Assembly (NCBI RefSeq): GCF_900156605.1
Contig: NZ_FTOA01000005.1
Location: 310,001-374,000 of the forward strand
Direction: 5' to 3'
Length of the DNA: 64,000 nucleotides
Source of the DNA: Insolitispirillum peregrinum
GTDB lineage: Bacteria; Pseudomonadota; Alphaproteobacteria; Rhodospirillales; Rhodospirillaceae
Each line of letters opens with the position of its first letter. Position 1 is the first letter of the stretch. The notes under the pieces were generated by a model, which worked only from the letters and a program-made list of their open reading frames with translations, had not been told where the DNA came from and searched no databases. Made by a program: the position numbers and the translations under genes. This document shows, piece after piece, positions 52,701 to 60,321 of the stretch.

Positions 52701-55700
52701 TCAGGCCATCTCGTTATTTATTTTTCCAAGGGCATCGACTATTGGTTGTAGCCAGCTTTCATCGAGCTCTTGTTCTAAATCTTGGCACAGTGAACTATAA
52801 CGCTGTAAATGCATTGTCATCCACTGCGCCGCCACTTGTGGTGTCGTCATGAATGTTGGGATCAGTGCCTGTATCGCTTCGGTGCAGGTTTCCAGTGCCC
52901 GCTGCTTGTCTCCCAAAGAGATCATCAAGTCAGTGAACATGCCCAAAGAGATCGACAAATTCACTGAGAAGGCATCAGGCTGGGCCGCCGCGAGGGTGCG
53001 GTACAAATCCACTGCCTCCTGCGCCATTACCCTCGCCTCTTCCTGCCGCCCGAGAGAACGGAGGGAATTGGCTAGATTGTTCAGCGACATGGCGAGGGCG
53101 GGCATGAAAGCCTCTGGCTGTGTTGCAGTGAGGGTGCGGCGCAAGCTCACTGCCTCTTGCGCTACTATCAGGGCCTCTTCACGTTGCCCGAGATCGCTGA
53201 GACGATTGGCCAGAGTGTTCAACGAGGTGGCGAGGGCGGGCGTGAATGCATCGGGCCGAGCCACAGCAAGGGCGCGGCGTAGATCCACGGCCTGCTGCGC
53301 CACTGTCAGTGCTTCTTCGTGTCGCCTGATATCATGGAGTAAAACCGCCAGAGTGTTTAGTGATCCGGCTAGATCGGGCATGAAGGCATCGGGGCGGGCG
53401 GTGGCGAGGGCACTGTATAGCCCCACCGCTTCTTGCGCCACCGCTAGCGCCTCTTCTCGTTGCCCGAGATCGCTGATACAAGTGGCCAGAGTGTTCAGCG
53501 ACGTGGCGAGGGCGGGGGTGAAGGCATCGGGGCAAACCACGGCTAGGGCGCGGTACAAATCCACAGCTTGTTGAGCCACCGCCATAGCCTTTTTCCTCTG
53601 CCCTAGATCGCTTAGGAAATTAGCCATATTATTCAATGATGTGGCTAAGGCGGGTTTGAAGGCGTCAGGTTGAGACGTGGCGAGAGTGCGGCGTAGCTCC
53701 ACTGTCTCTTGCGCCATTGCCAGTGCTTCTTCCCGCCGCCCAAGGTCGCTGAGGAAACCTGCTAAATTGTTCAGCGACGCGGCGAGGTCGGGCGTGAAGG
53801 CATCAGGTCGGGCTGCGGCGAGGTCGCGGTATAGCGTCTCTGCTTGTCGCGCTATCATCAACGCCTTTTCACGTTGTCCGAGAGCGCTGAGGGCGTTGGC
53901 TAGATTGTTCAAAGATGCAGCCAAATTGGGTACGGTGGAGCCGGTCCGGGTCGTGGCAAGGGCGTGGTGCAGATCCACCGCCTGCTGTGCCACCACCAGC
54001 CCTTCTTCAGGTCGCCCTAAATTATTGAGGAAGCTGGCTTGATTGCTCAGTGACGTGGCGAGGTCGAGCGTGAACGTCTCCGGGGCAATAGCGGCCAAGT
54101 GCCGTGCCAGTTCTGAAGTCCGTTCGGCGGCAGACAGGGCCTCCTCCCGTCGCCCTAGATTGCTGAGGCGTGACGCATAATTTCCTTTCCAGATCATCGC
54201 CCGATGGAGGTTTCGGACCAGAGCATCACCCTCTACCGGTAGGGCAGCCTCATAGACAGAGGCCAGCCGTCCTGTGATCTCGGCGGCGATGTCGCGCAGC
54301 ACCAGCGTCTTCTCTGGCAATGCAAAGGCGAGCGGCTCCAGCGCCTCGGGATCGGTCAGCGAGGCGGCGAGGCCGCGCAGCCATCCCAGCAGCCGCTCTC
54401 CCGTTGCGCGCTCCGGGTCGCTCGCCGTTGGGTCTTCAACCGCATAGGCGTAGTCCTGCATCAGCCGCATCAGGGCCTGTGCCGTCGCCGCGCCGGTCAG
54501 CGCATAGGCTCGTTGCAGCGTTGCCAGCCCCTCGGCTTTCCGTTCCGGTGTGGTCTCGAAGGATTCGATGATCACCGCTTCGCCGATCAGGTCGGGCTGG
54601 ATGGTCGCCAGTCGCTCCGGTCTGGCCTCTCCATCACGGGGGAGAGAGGGCGGCAGTTCCTGTTGCAGCAGCTCTGACAGCCGTTGTGTATGGGCCGAAG
54701 CTCCCAGCGCAGACAGCTCATTGTTCAACTGCTGCGTCAGCCCGGCAACCGGCAGGCCGCCTGCCATGCCGTTGAACGCCAGCAGATGCCGCATCGCCTG
54801 TGCGTCCGGCCCGGCAAGAGTGGCGAACCGCGTCAATTCTCGCTGTCCGAGGCGTCGTGCCGCGTCCAGCCGCCGTAGCGCCAACGCCGGGCGCAGGCCC
54901 ATGTCGTGCGCAATCACCCCGGCCATCACCAGCGACAGGGCGTTGCCGAACACCGGCTCAGACAGCCGTTTCTCAAAGGCCGGATCATCCTCGGGCGATG
55001 GCATGGGTTTCGGCGTGGTCTGGTGCAAATCTGCCGTCGCGGCAAGGGCTGCGGCCAGCACCTGCCGCCGCACCTCGACATCGGCCAGCCCGGCCAGCGT
55101 GTCGGGGCGCGGTCGCCGGAACAGATCACGCCGCTCCGCCGAGGCATTCAGCGGCGAGGCCGTCAGCTCATGCCACCAGCCAAACCCTTCGGGGGCTTGC
55201 CGTTCAAGTAACAACATCCGCAGCTTCACCCCGTCCAGTGCCGGACCGGCGGCCAGATGATCGAGCCAGTGGCCAAGGGCCTCGTAGCCCTGTGCGGCGT
55301 AATCAATCACCAGCAGGGTCGAGCGGGTCCACTCAAAGGCGGTGGTGGCAAAGGCATCGGCAAGGCGCGGCAGATGGCTGGGCGACAGGAAACCGGCCAG
55401 CCAGTCCGAACCCTCGGCCTCAATCATCTCGCACAGCCCAATCGCTAACCGGGTCTTGCCGGTGCCTGCGGAGCCGATCAGCGCATGGACGGAAATGTCA
55501 GCGTCACTTTCCAGCCAGCCGCGCAGGTCGGACAGCTCGCGCTCCCGCCCGATCAGCGGCATTCGCCCCCGCGCCGGATCGAGCACGTCAAGCTCATGGG
55601 GCTGCCGCCGCCGATCCGGTCTGCGACTGTGCTTGCGCTCGACCGGCAGCACCAGCCCGGATGCCCCGAAGCTCAGTGAAACCCTGCTTCCATCACCGGT

Positions 55701-55769
55701 GACAATGATGCTGTGGCTGATGGAACCTTCGGCGGAAACAGAGCGGTCCGGCATCTTTGGTTTGTCCAA
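52701..55769 (-). CDS. STAND-like P-loop NTPase with ten TPR units
   Basis: A 1022-aa multidomain protein. Residues 15-26 (GSISHSIIVTGD) carry the motif shared with the companion. Residues 75-170 hold a P-loop NTPase with Walker A GSAGTGKT (99-106) and Walker B LLVID (152-156). A helical arm follows (about 230-520), then ten tandem units of exactly 46 residues marked by L-S-D-L-G-Q at 535, 581, 627, 673, 719, 765, 811, 857, 903 and 950. This NTPase-plus-repeat architecture is that of signal-transducing STAND proteins, including antiviral sensors (family knowledge). No effector domain is obvious here. Defence is an inference from architecture and isolated accessory position. Confidence 0.85.
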   Translation of the reverse strand: MDKPKMPDRSVSAEGSISHSIIVTGDGSRVSLSFGASGLVLPVERKHSRRPDRRRQPHELDVLDPARGRMPLIGRERELSDLRGWLESDADISVHALIGSAGTGKTRLAIGLCEMIEAEGSDWLAGFLSPSHLPRLADAFATTAFEWTRSTLLVIDYAAQGYEALGHWLDHLAAGPALDGVKLRMLLLERQAPEGFGWWHELTASPLNASAERRDLFRRPRPDTLAGLADVEVRRQVLAAALAATADLHQTTPKPMPSPEDDPAFEKRLSEPVFGNALSLVMAGVIAHDMGLRPALALRRLDAARRLGQRELTRFATLAGPDAQAMRHLLAFNGMAGGLPVAGLTQQLNNELSALGASAHTQRLSELLQQELPPSLPRDGEARPERLATIQPDLIGEAVIIESFETTPERKAEGLATLQRAYALTGAATAQALMRLMQDYAYAVEDPTASDPERATGERLLGWLRGLAASLTDPEALEPLAFALPEKTLVLRDIAAEITGRLASVYEAALPVEGDALVRNLHRAMIWKGNYASRLSNLGRREEALSAAERTSELARHLAAIAPETFTLDLATSLSNQASFLNNLGRPEEGLVVAQQAVDLHHALATTRTGSTVPNLAASLNNLANALSALGQREKALMIARQAETLYRDLAAARPDAFTPDLAASLNNLAGFLSDLGRREEALAMAQETVELRRTLATSQPDAFKPALATSLNNMANFLSDLGQRKKAMAVAQQAVDLYRALAVVCPDAFTPALATSLNTLATCISDLGQREEALAVAQEAVGLYSALATARPDAFMPDLAGSLNTLAVLLHDIRRHEEALTVAQQAVDLRRALAVARPDAFTPALATSLNTLANRLSDLGQREEALIVAQEAVSLRRTLTATQPEAFMPALAMSLNNLANSLRSLGRQEEARVMAQEAVDLYRTLAAAQPDAFSVNLSISLGMFTDLMISLGDKQRALETCTEAIQALIPTFMTTPQVAAQWMTMHLQRYSSLCQDLEQELDESWLQPIVDALGKINNEMA
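52907..54182 (-). repeat. 138-bp tandem repeats encoding the TPR array
   Basis: The coding sequence repeats with a 138-bp period (46 codons), consensus LATSLNNLANFLSDLGQREE, then ALAVAQEAVDLYRALAxARPDAFxP. Middle units are most alike at both DNA and protein level, while the first and last diverge. This indicates recent unit duplication and possible copy-number variation between strains. Confidence 0.85.
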
Positions 55770-55840
55770 TCAATCTCGTGTTCCCCGAGAGTACAGACCT
55801 CTGTCTCCTCAAAAAAGAGAAAAGCCGTAAACCTTCTGCG

Positions 55841-56980
55841 CTAGATTGCGCGCGGCATCCAGCGCATGGCGGCGGCGACCACCATCATCGTTCCGGCGAC
55901 GGCAAAAAATGCCGTCGGCAGGCTGGTGGCATGGGCGACGAAGCCGATCAGCGCCGGACCGGCCAAAATCCCCAGATATCCCAGGGTGGTGATGGCGGGA
56001 ATGGCCTGACTGTCCGGCATGGTGGTCTGTCGGCCAGCGAGGGAAAACAGCGCCGGGACGATGTTGGCGCAGCCGATGCCGACCACGCCATAGCCGACCA
56101 GCGCCAGCGGCCAGTCGGGAGCGAGCGCGGCGAGGACAAACCCGGCGCAGGCCCCCAGCCCGCCGATGGTGATGGCGCGGCGGTGGCCGAGAACGCCAAC
56201 GATGCGGTCGCCCAGCAGGCGGGTGAGGGTCATGGTGGTGGAAAACACCACAAAGCTGGCCCCGGCATAGCTGGCCGGAACGGCTTTCGCTTCGGTCAGA
56301 AAGACCGCACCCCAGTCCAGCACCGCGCCTTCGGCCAGAAAGGCGGCAAAGCACAGCAGGCCGATCACCAGCACCATGCCGCGCGGGCGGGCCATGCGGG
56401 TACCGCCAGCGGGGGCGCAGTCGGCGCGCAGGGACGCAGCGCTGAAGGCCGCCAGCACCAGCAGGCAGGCAACCAGCCCGCAGGCCGCCTGCCACGGCAC
56501 CAGCCCGGCACTCAGCAGGGCGGTCATGCTGGCGGCTCCGGCCAGTCCGCCGATGCTGTAAAAGGCATGAAAGCCCGACATCATCGCCGTGTCGCTGTCC
56601 CGTTCGACCATCACCGCATGAATGTTGGTGGTGCAATCGAGGGTGCCAATCCCGGCGCCAAAGGCCAGCAGGGTGAGCGCCAGTGCCCACGGCGACCCGG
56701 CGAGGGTCAGCAGCGGCAGGGTCAGGCACACCAGCACCATCGCCAGCAGCAGAATGCGCCGACAGCCATGGCGGGCGGCAAGGACACCGGCCAGCGGCAT
56801 GGCAACGAACGAGCCGCAGCCAAGGCACAGCAACAATAGCCCGAGGCTGCCATCATCCAGCCCGGTGTTCTGCTTGGCAAACGGCACCAGCGGTGCCCAG
56901 GCGGCAAGGCCGAACCCGGCGATGAAGAACGAGGATCGGGTGGCGTATTGCTGGGCACGCAGAGGGGGAAGCTGGGGCAT
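55841..56980 (-). CDS. MFS transporter (YbjJ/FucP-like)
   Basis: A 379-aa membrane protein with about 12 helices: FFIAGFGLAAWAPLVPFAKQNTGL, SLGLLLLCLGCGSFVAMPLAGVLAARHGCRRIL (motif A-like), and GIGTLDCTTNIHAVMVERDSDTAMMSGFHAFYSIGGLAGA, which resembles the YbjJ/FucP branch. The substrate is unknown. ATG 56980. It is on the same strand upstream of the NTPase gene but not clearly linked to it; the gap between them is 71 bases and no terminator is obvious. Confidence 0.88.
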   Translation of the reverse strand: MPQLPPLRAQQYATRSSFFIAGFGLAAWAPLVPFAKQNTGLDDGSLGLLLLCLGCGSFVAMPLAGVLAARHGCRRILLLAMVLVCLTLPLLTLAGSPWALALTLLAFGAGIGTLDCTTNIHAVMVERDSDTAMMSGFHAFYSIGGLAGAASMTALLSAGLVPWQAACGLVACLLVLAAFSAASLRADCAPAGGTRMARPRGMVLVIGLLCFAAFLAEGAVLDWGAVFLTEAKAVPASYAGASFVVFSTTMTLTRLLGDRIVGVLGHRRAITIGGLGACAGFVLAALAPDWPLALVGYGVVGIGCANIVPALFSLAGRQTTMPDSQAIPAITTLGYLGILAGPALIGFVAHATSLPTAFFAVAGTMMVVAAAMRWMPRAI

Positions 56981-57170
56981 GGGAGAGGAAAAGACCAGAA
57001 ATCAACGGGGAGTGCCCTTCTCGGGCGAAAGGTCGGGGCCTGTCAAGAACCTGTGGCGATGTTGACGAAAAACTAACTGATACGGGGTAAGGTGATGAAC
57101 CTGGCGGAAAAAAATGCCGGGACCGGCAGAAAAAGCAGGTCAAAACGGCCAAAACTGCCTAGAGTACAAA

Positions 57171-57199
57171 GAGTTAAGGCGTGCGTCCGCATCTAACTC
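57171..57199. promoter_or_regulatory. Inverted repeat upstream of the hook-gene promoter
   Basis: GAGTTA (57171) and TAACTC (57194), with inner GTGCG/CGCAT, form a 29-base interrupted palindrome. It lies 26 bases before the sigma-54 promoter, too close for a classical enhancer but plausible as an operator. The rest of the 347-base gap (56981-57327) holds nothing else that I can identify. Confidence 0.4.
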
Positions 57200-57224
57200 C
57201 TTGATTTAAAATAATTTGCAGTGG

Positions 57225-57240
57225 TGGCATGAAATTTGCC
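57225..57240 (+). promoter_or_regulatory. Sigma-54 (-24/-12) promoter of the hook gene
   Basis: TGGCATGAAATTTGCC matches the RpoN consensus TGGCAC-N5-TTGC at nearly every position, with GG (57226) and GC (57238) exactly 12 bases apart. It is 88 bases before the flgE start. Class II/III flagellar genes of spirilla are often RpoN-dependent. A CTGTTGC/GCAACAG inverted repeat (57242-57256) lies at the expected transcript start. Confidence 0.8.
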
Positions 57241-57327
57241 TCTGTTGCAGCAACAGTTCGATAGCTCCGCCCGCACCAGAAGGTGCAAGCCCCCCACGGG
57301 GCGGCGACAGGCCAGAGGTTTAGAGCG

Positions 57328-58608
57328 ATGACGATTTGGGGATCCTTTTCCACCTCCATGCAGGCCCTGCAAACGCATGGCCATGCCATGGGACAGGTGA
57401 GTTCCAATATCGCCAACATGAATACGGTGTCGTACAAGCAGGTCGATACCCACTATCAGACCTTGAAGAATGGCGCGACCCCATCGTTCACCTCGTTCTC
57501 GGTACAGCCGGTGGACATCCGGCGCGTGTCGGGGCAGGGGCCGATCAGTTCGTCGGTCAATCCCTATGATCTGGCGATCAACGGGCAGGGCTTCTTTGTG
57601 GTCAATACCACGCCGTCAGGCAGCGGTGACACCTATTATACCCGTGCGGGCAATTTCTCGACCCGCACCGTTGATCTCGGCGTTGACACCAATGGCGATG
57701 GCGTGAGTGACAAGGGGGCCGCCCTGACCACGCAGGACGGCAAGTACCTGATGGGGTGGCTCTCGGATGGTGCAGGCGGCTTCGGCTCAACCCTTGTGCC
57801 GGTGGTGGTCAATGCAGACGTGATTGCACCTGCCAAAGCCACGACCTCGATCAGCCTGTCAGGGAACGTGCCGAACAACAATGGTTCGGCGGCCAGCTAT
57901 AACTCCAGCATCAGCGTGGTGGCGGCCACAGAAGGCGGGGCTGCGGCCACCAGGAACAATATCGTGCTGAACTGGTCCAAGGTCGCCGGGGAAGACAATC
58001 AGTGGACCCTGTCGCTGGGGACCAGCAACAACGACAACATCGACACCGCCTATCTGACCCCCGATACGGTGACCTTTAACGAAGACGGGGTTATCGATCC
58101 GGCTGATGCCTCCAGCTACAGGCTGGAAATTACCTGGAATGATGGCAGCGTAGCGTCAGACATCACGCTTGATCTCAGCGATATGACCCAGTATGCCGAT
58201 GCTGGCGGTTTTACCGTTGGAACACCGAAAGATGACGGCTATCTGACTGGTACCCTGGTGAACTCCAGCTTCGACCAGTTCGGGGTACTGTCGGCATATT
58301 TCTCCAACAATACCGTACAGCCGGTGTACAAGTTGCCACTGGCAACCTTCGCGGCACCGGATCAGTTAACGGCGATCAGTGGCAACCAGTATCGCGCCAA
58401 TAATGAATCCGGAGCGGTGACGCTGCGCAGCATCAACAGCCGTAACGATGTCGGCAGCTTTGTGCCGACGGCACTGGAACAGTCCAACGTCAACGTCGAA
58501 GACCAGTTCACCAAGATGATCGTCACCCAAAAGGCCTATACCATGGCCTCGACCGCCTTCAAAACGGCCGACGAAATGACGCAGGAAGTGCGCGACATGA
58601 AGCGGTAA
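57328..58608 (+). CDS. flgE: Flagellar hook protein FlgE-type
   Basis: Structural protein of the flagellar hook, secreted by the flagellar export apparatus (known family). The 426-aa protein has the rod/hook N-terminal signature SSNIANMNTVSYKQ, the FlgE core NPYDLAINGQGFFVV, YYTRAGNFS and YLMGWLSDG. A hypervariable middle follows, then the C-terminal SNVNVEDQFTKMIVTQKAYTMASTAFKTADEMTQEV. ATG 57328 follows AGAGG; a longer frame from 57283 overlaps the untranslated leader. It stands alone among non-flagellar genes, under its own sigma-54 promoter and followed by a terminator. Confidence 0.93.
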   Translation: MTIWGSFSTSMQALQTHGHAMGQVSSNIANMNTVSYKQVDTHYQTLKNGATPSFTSFSVQPVDIRRVSGQGPISSSVNPYDLAINGQGFFVVNTTPSGSGDTYYTRAGNFSTRTVDLGVDTNGDGVSDKGAALTTQDGKYLMGWLSDGAGGFGSTLVPVVVNADVIAPAKATTSISLSGNVPNNNGSAASYNSSISVVAATEGGAAATRNNIVLNWSKVAGEDNQWTLSLGTSNNDNIDTAYLTPDTVTFNEDGVIDPADASSYRLEITWNDGSVASDITLDLSDMTQYADAGGFTVGTPKDDGYLTGTLVNSSFDQFGVLSAYFSNNTVQPVYKLPLATFAAPDQLTAISGNQYRANNESGAVTLRSINSRNDVGSFVPTALEQSNVNVEDQFTKMIVTQKAYTMASTAFKTADEMTQEVRDMKR

Positions 58609-58610
58609 AG

Positions 58611-58710
58611 CAGTGATAGCGCGCAAAAGTGGTTCCGGTTTTGCGCTCACTGCGACGGAACAAAAGGTTAGATCAGCGTGCAGGCATCAGAGTCAACGCA
58701 CGCTGATCTA
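58611..58710. repeat. Family B element, long form (variant)
   Basis: The first hairpin has core GCGCAAAAGTGGTTCCGGTT. The second is TAGATCAGCGTGC (58669) pairing with GCACGCTGATCTA (58698-58710). It corresponds to 47691-47794 with compensatory changes on both stem arms (GATC for GAGC), supporting selection for or inheritance of the fold. Confidence 0.8.
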
Positions 58711-58739
58711 AATCTGCGTTGCGACCATCTTGATTTGCT

Positions 58740-58783
58740 GCCACAGGGCGGAGAGGGTTTCCTTCTCCGCCCTGTGGCGTTTC
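58740..58783 (+). terminator. 15-bp hairpin terminator after flgE
   Basis: GCCACAGGGCGGAGA (58740-58754) pairs perfectly with TCTCCGCCCTGTGGC (58764-58778), followed by GTTTCTGG. It likely ends the hook transcript beyond the repeat. Confidence 0.75.
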
Positions 58784-59065
58784 TGGAGTCATGGGCAGGT
58801 GACTCTGTTTCATGTGGTATGGGGGTTATTATTTATAATTTCCCGCATTGATGGTGAATTTATAGTTATATTGGATGCATTTTGTCTTTCTGGACAAAGC
58901 AATGAGGTGGCATTGTAAGTTTCTATATTTGCACAATCATTTGTGTAAGAAAGAATGGATTGTTTCAGCGTGTCAGTTTTAGACCGCCGTGCGCCAAGCC
59001 TGGAGCTGGGGTAGGGTCAGGTTAAAGGCTTACCGCCCTGAATATTATGAATGAAGGGAGTGCCA
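58784..59065. other. AT-rich gap before a hypothetical gene
   Basis: About 280 bases, clearly richer in A/T than the surroundings (for example TTATTATTTATAATTT near 58827). No convincing coding frame is present. It probably holds the promoter of the next gene and, with its composition, suggests imported DNA. I see no known motif in it. Confidence 0.5.
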
Positions 59066-59968
59066 ATGACCGAGAATCCGACCTTTACGCCGATGTTGGC
59101 GAAAATCGAAGTCTCCAATGTACGCCGTGTTTCCCATTCCCTGACTAACTGGTTCCAGTCGATTGACCGGGGCAGCTTTTCAGCCTCGAATGTGACCAAT
59201 CAAACTCTGGGGGCCTTCGGGAACGCTTCGGGATCTTTGGGACTGGTTGCCGGAGCGGCAACGCTTGCTGGATCAGCCATTGCCTCGGGGGCTTTCCTTG
59301 CAGCCTGTGCCGGGCCACAGGTGGCGGTGACTGCCGGTGTTGCCGGTATCGTCATGTTCGCCAAGTCTGCCTATTCCAATCGTGAACAGGCCCATCAAAC
59401 ACTCAGCCAGTATGTGTGGAATCTGGTTGATGATCAGCGCCCGCCCAAATCCCTGAGCACCACTCAGGATCTGGAAAAGGCCGCTGATGCGGCGCTGACC
59501 TTGCTGAATGACGGGCAGAACCAATTAAAGCTGCTGCCCAAGAAATTGCAGGCGGCCAGTACCAGAATTGACGAGTTCCATGAATTCTTGCGCAAGGCGG
59601 TGGCCGACACCAATCGCCTGATCACCGAGCAGAATGCCCTGTCGCGAAGCCCTGTTGCCGCCCAGCGGAAAGGGGGCGAGATCAAAAAGAAATCAGAAGA
59701 AATTCTGAAACGGTTCGATACGGCGATGAAGCCGGGGGGCGAGCTGTTTGAATATGTCCGGCGTCTGTCGCATACCGGCAACTATGTGCAGGCTCCGCTG
59801 GTGCTCGCCCATTCCATCAAGGTCAGCGCCGAGGGGAATTCTCCGCAAGCGGCAAGCGTGATGGACGTTGATTATTTCGCCACATCGCCGCTTGCGCAGT
59901 CTCGCAATGTCCTGATGACCTATCATAAGGTCTACGCCGATTTTCTCACTTTGCTTTCTTCGCTGTAG
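59066..59968 (+). CDS. Hypothetical protein with hydrophobic hairpin and coiled coil
   Basis: A 300-aa protein of no recognised family. After a polar N-terminus, residues about 55-105 form two Gly/Ala-rich hydrophobic segments (SLGLVAGAATLAGSAIASGAF and VAVTAGVAGIVMFA) that could insert into a membrane as a hairpin. Residues 125-230 are long charged helices likely to form a coiled coil. No signal peptide. ATG 59066 is preceded by AAGGGAG; ATG 59051 is weaker. Upstream DNA is AT-rich. The pattern (hairpin plus coiled coil) recalls pore-forming or membrane-remodelling proteins, but nothing proves it. Its TAG stop begins a TAGAGC element. Confidence 0.7.
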   Translation: MTENPTFTPMLAKIEVSNVRRVSHSLTNWFQSIDRGSFSASNVTNQTLGAFGNASGSLGLVAGAATLAGSAIASGAFLAACAGPQVAVTAGVAGIVMFAKSAYSNREQAHQTLSQYVWNLVDDQRPPKSLSTTQDLEKAADAALTLLNDGQNQLKLLPKKLQAASTRIDEFHEFLRKAVADTNRLITEQNALSRSPVAAQRKGGEIKKKSEEILKRFDTAMKPGGELFEYVRRLSHTGNYVQAPLVLAHSIKVSAEGNSPQAASVMDVDYFATSPLAQSRNVLMTYHKVYADFLTLLSSL

Positions 59969-60257
59969 AGCCGTGAGCGCAAAAGTGGTTCCGGTTTTGC
60001 GCGCTATCACTGCGACAGATCAAAAGGGTAGATCAGTGTGCCTGCGTCAGGTCACAGTACACGACAGTTAGGCAAGAAAGTGCAGGCTGCCGCCTGAACT
60101 GCTCGGGGCCTGAGGCCCCGAACCCCCATTTTTTCTTTAAAAATCAAGTCAATGGGGTCTGGGGCCTCAAGGCCCCAGCGAGGTTTGGAGCAGCGCTCCA
60201 TGATCTTTTTGTTTTTTGTCGTGTACTGTGGCGTCAGGTTTAACGCATGCTGGTCTA
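59966..60257. repeat. Family B element interrupted by a MITE-like insertion
   Basis: The left part (59966-60052) has core GCGCAAAAGTGGTTCCGGTT and the first arm of the second hairpin (TAGATCAGTGTGC). The right part (60231-60257) continues TTTAACGCATGCTGGTCTA after a second copy of GCGTCAGGT. Removing 60053-60230 and one GCGTCAGGT restores a full element like 47691-47794. Confidence 0.85.
60053..60230. mobile_element. 178-bp MITE-like element with 13-bp terminal inverted repeats
   Basis: CACAGTACACGAC (60053-60065) and GTCGTGTACTGTG (60218-60230) are perfect inverted ends. GCGTCAGGT directly flanks both sides (60044-60052 and 60231-60239) as a 9-bp target-site duplication. Inside are two family A modules in opposite orientation (GGGGCCTGAGGCCCC near 60104, and CTGGGGCC...CAGCGCTCCA near 60159-60200). 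There is no coding frame, so it is non-autonomous and must be moved by a transposase encoded elsewhere. Confidence 0.85.
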
Positions 60258-60321
60258 GTGTCCCCACACGCGACCTGTGAGAAGGGGCGGAGGCAAGGTA
60301 TCCCTCGCCTCTGCCCTTTTA

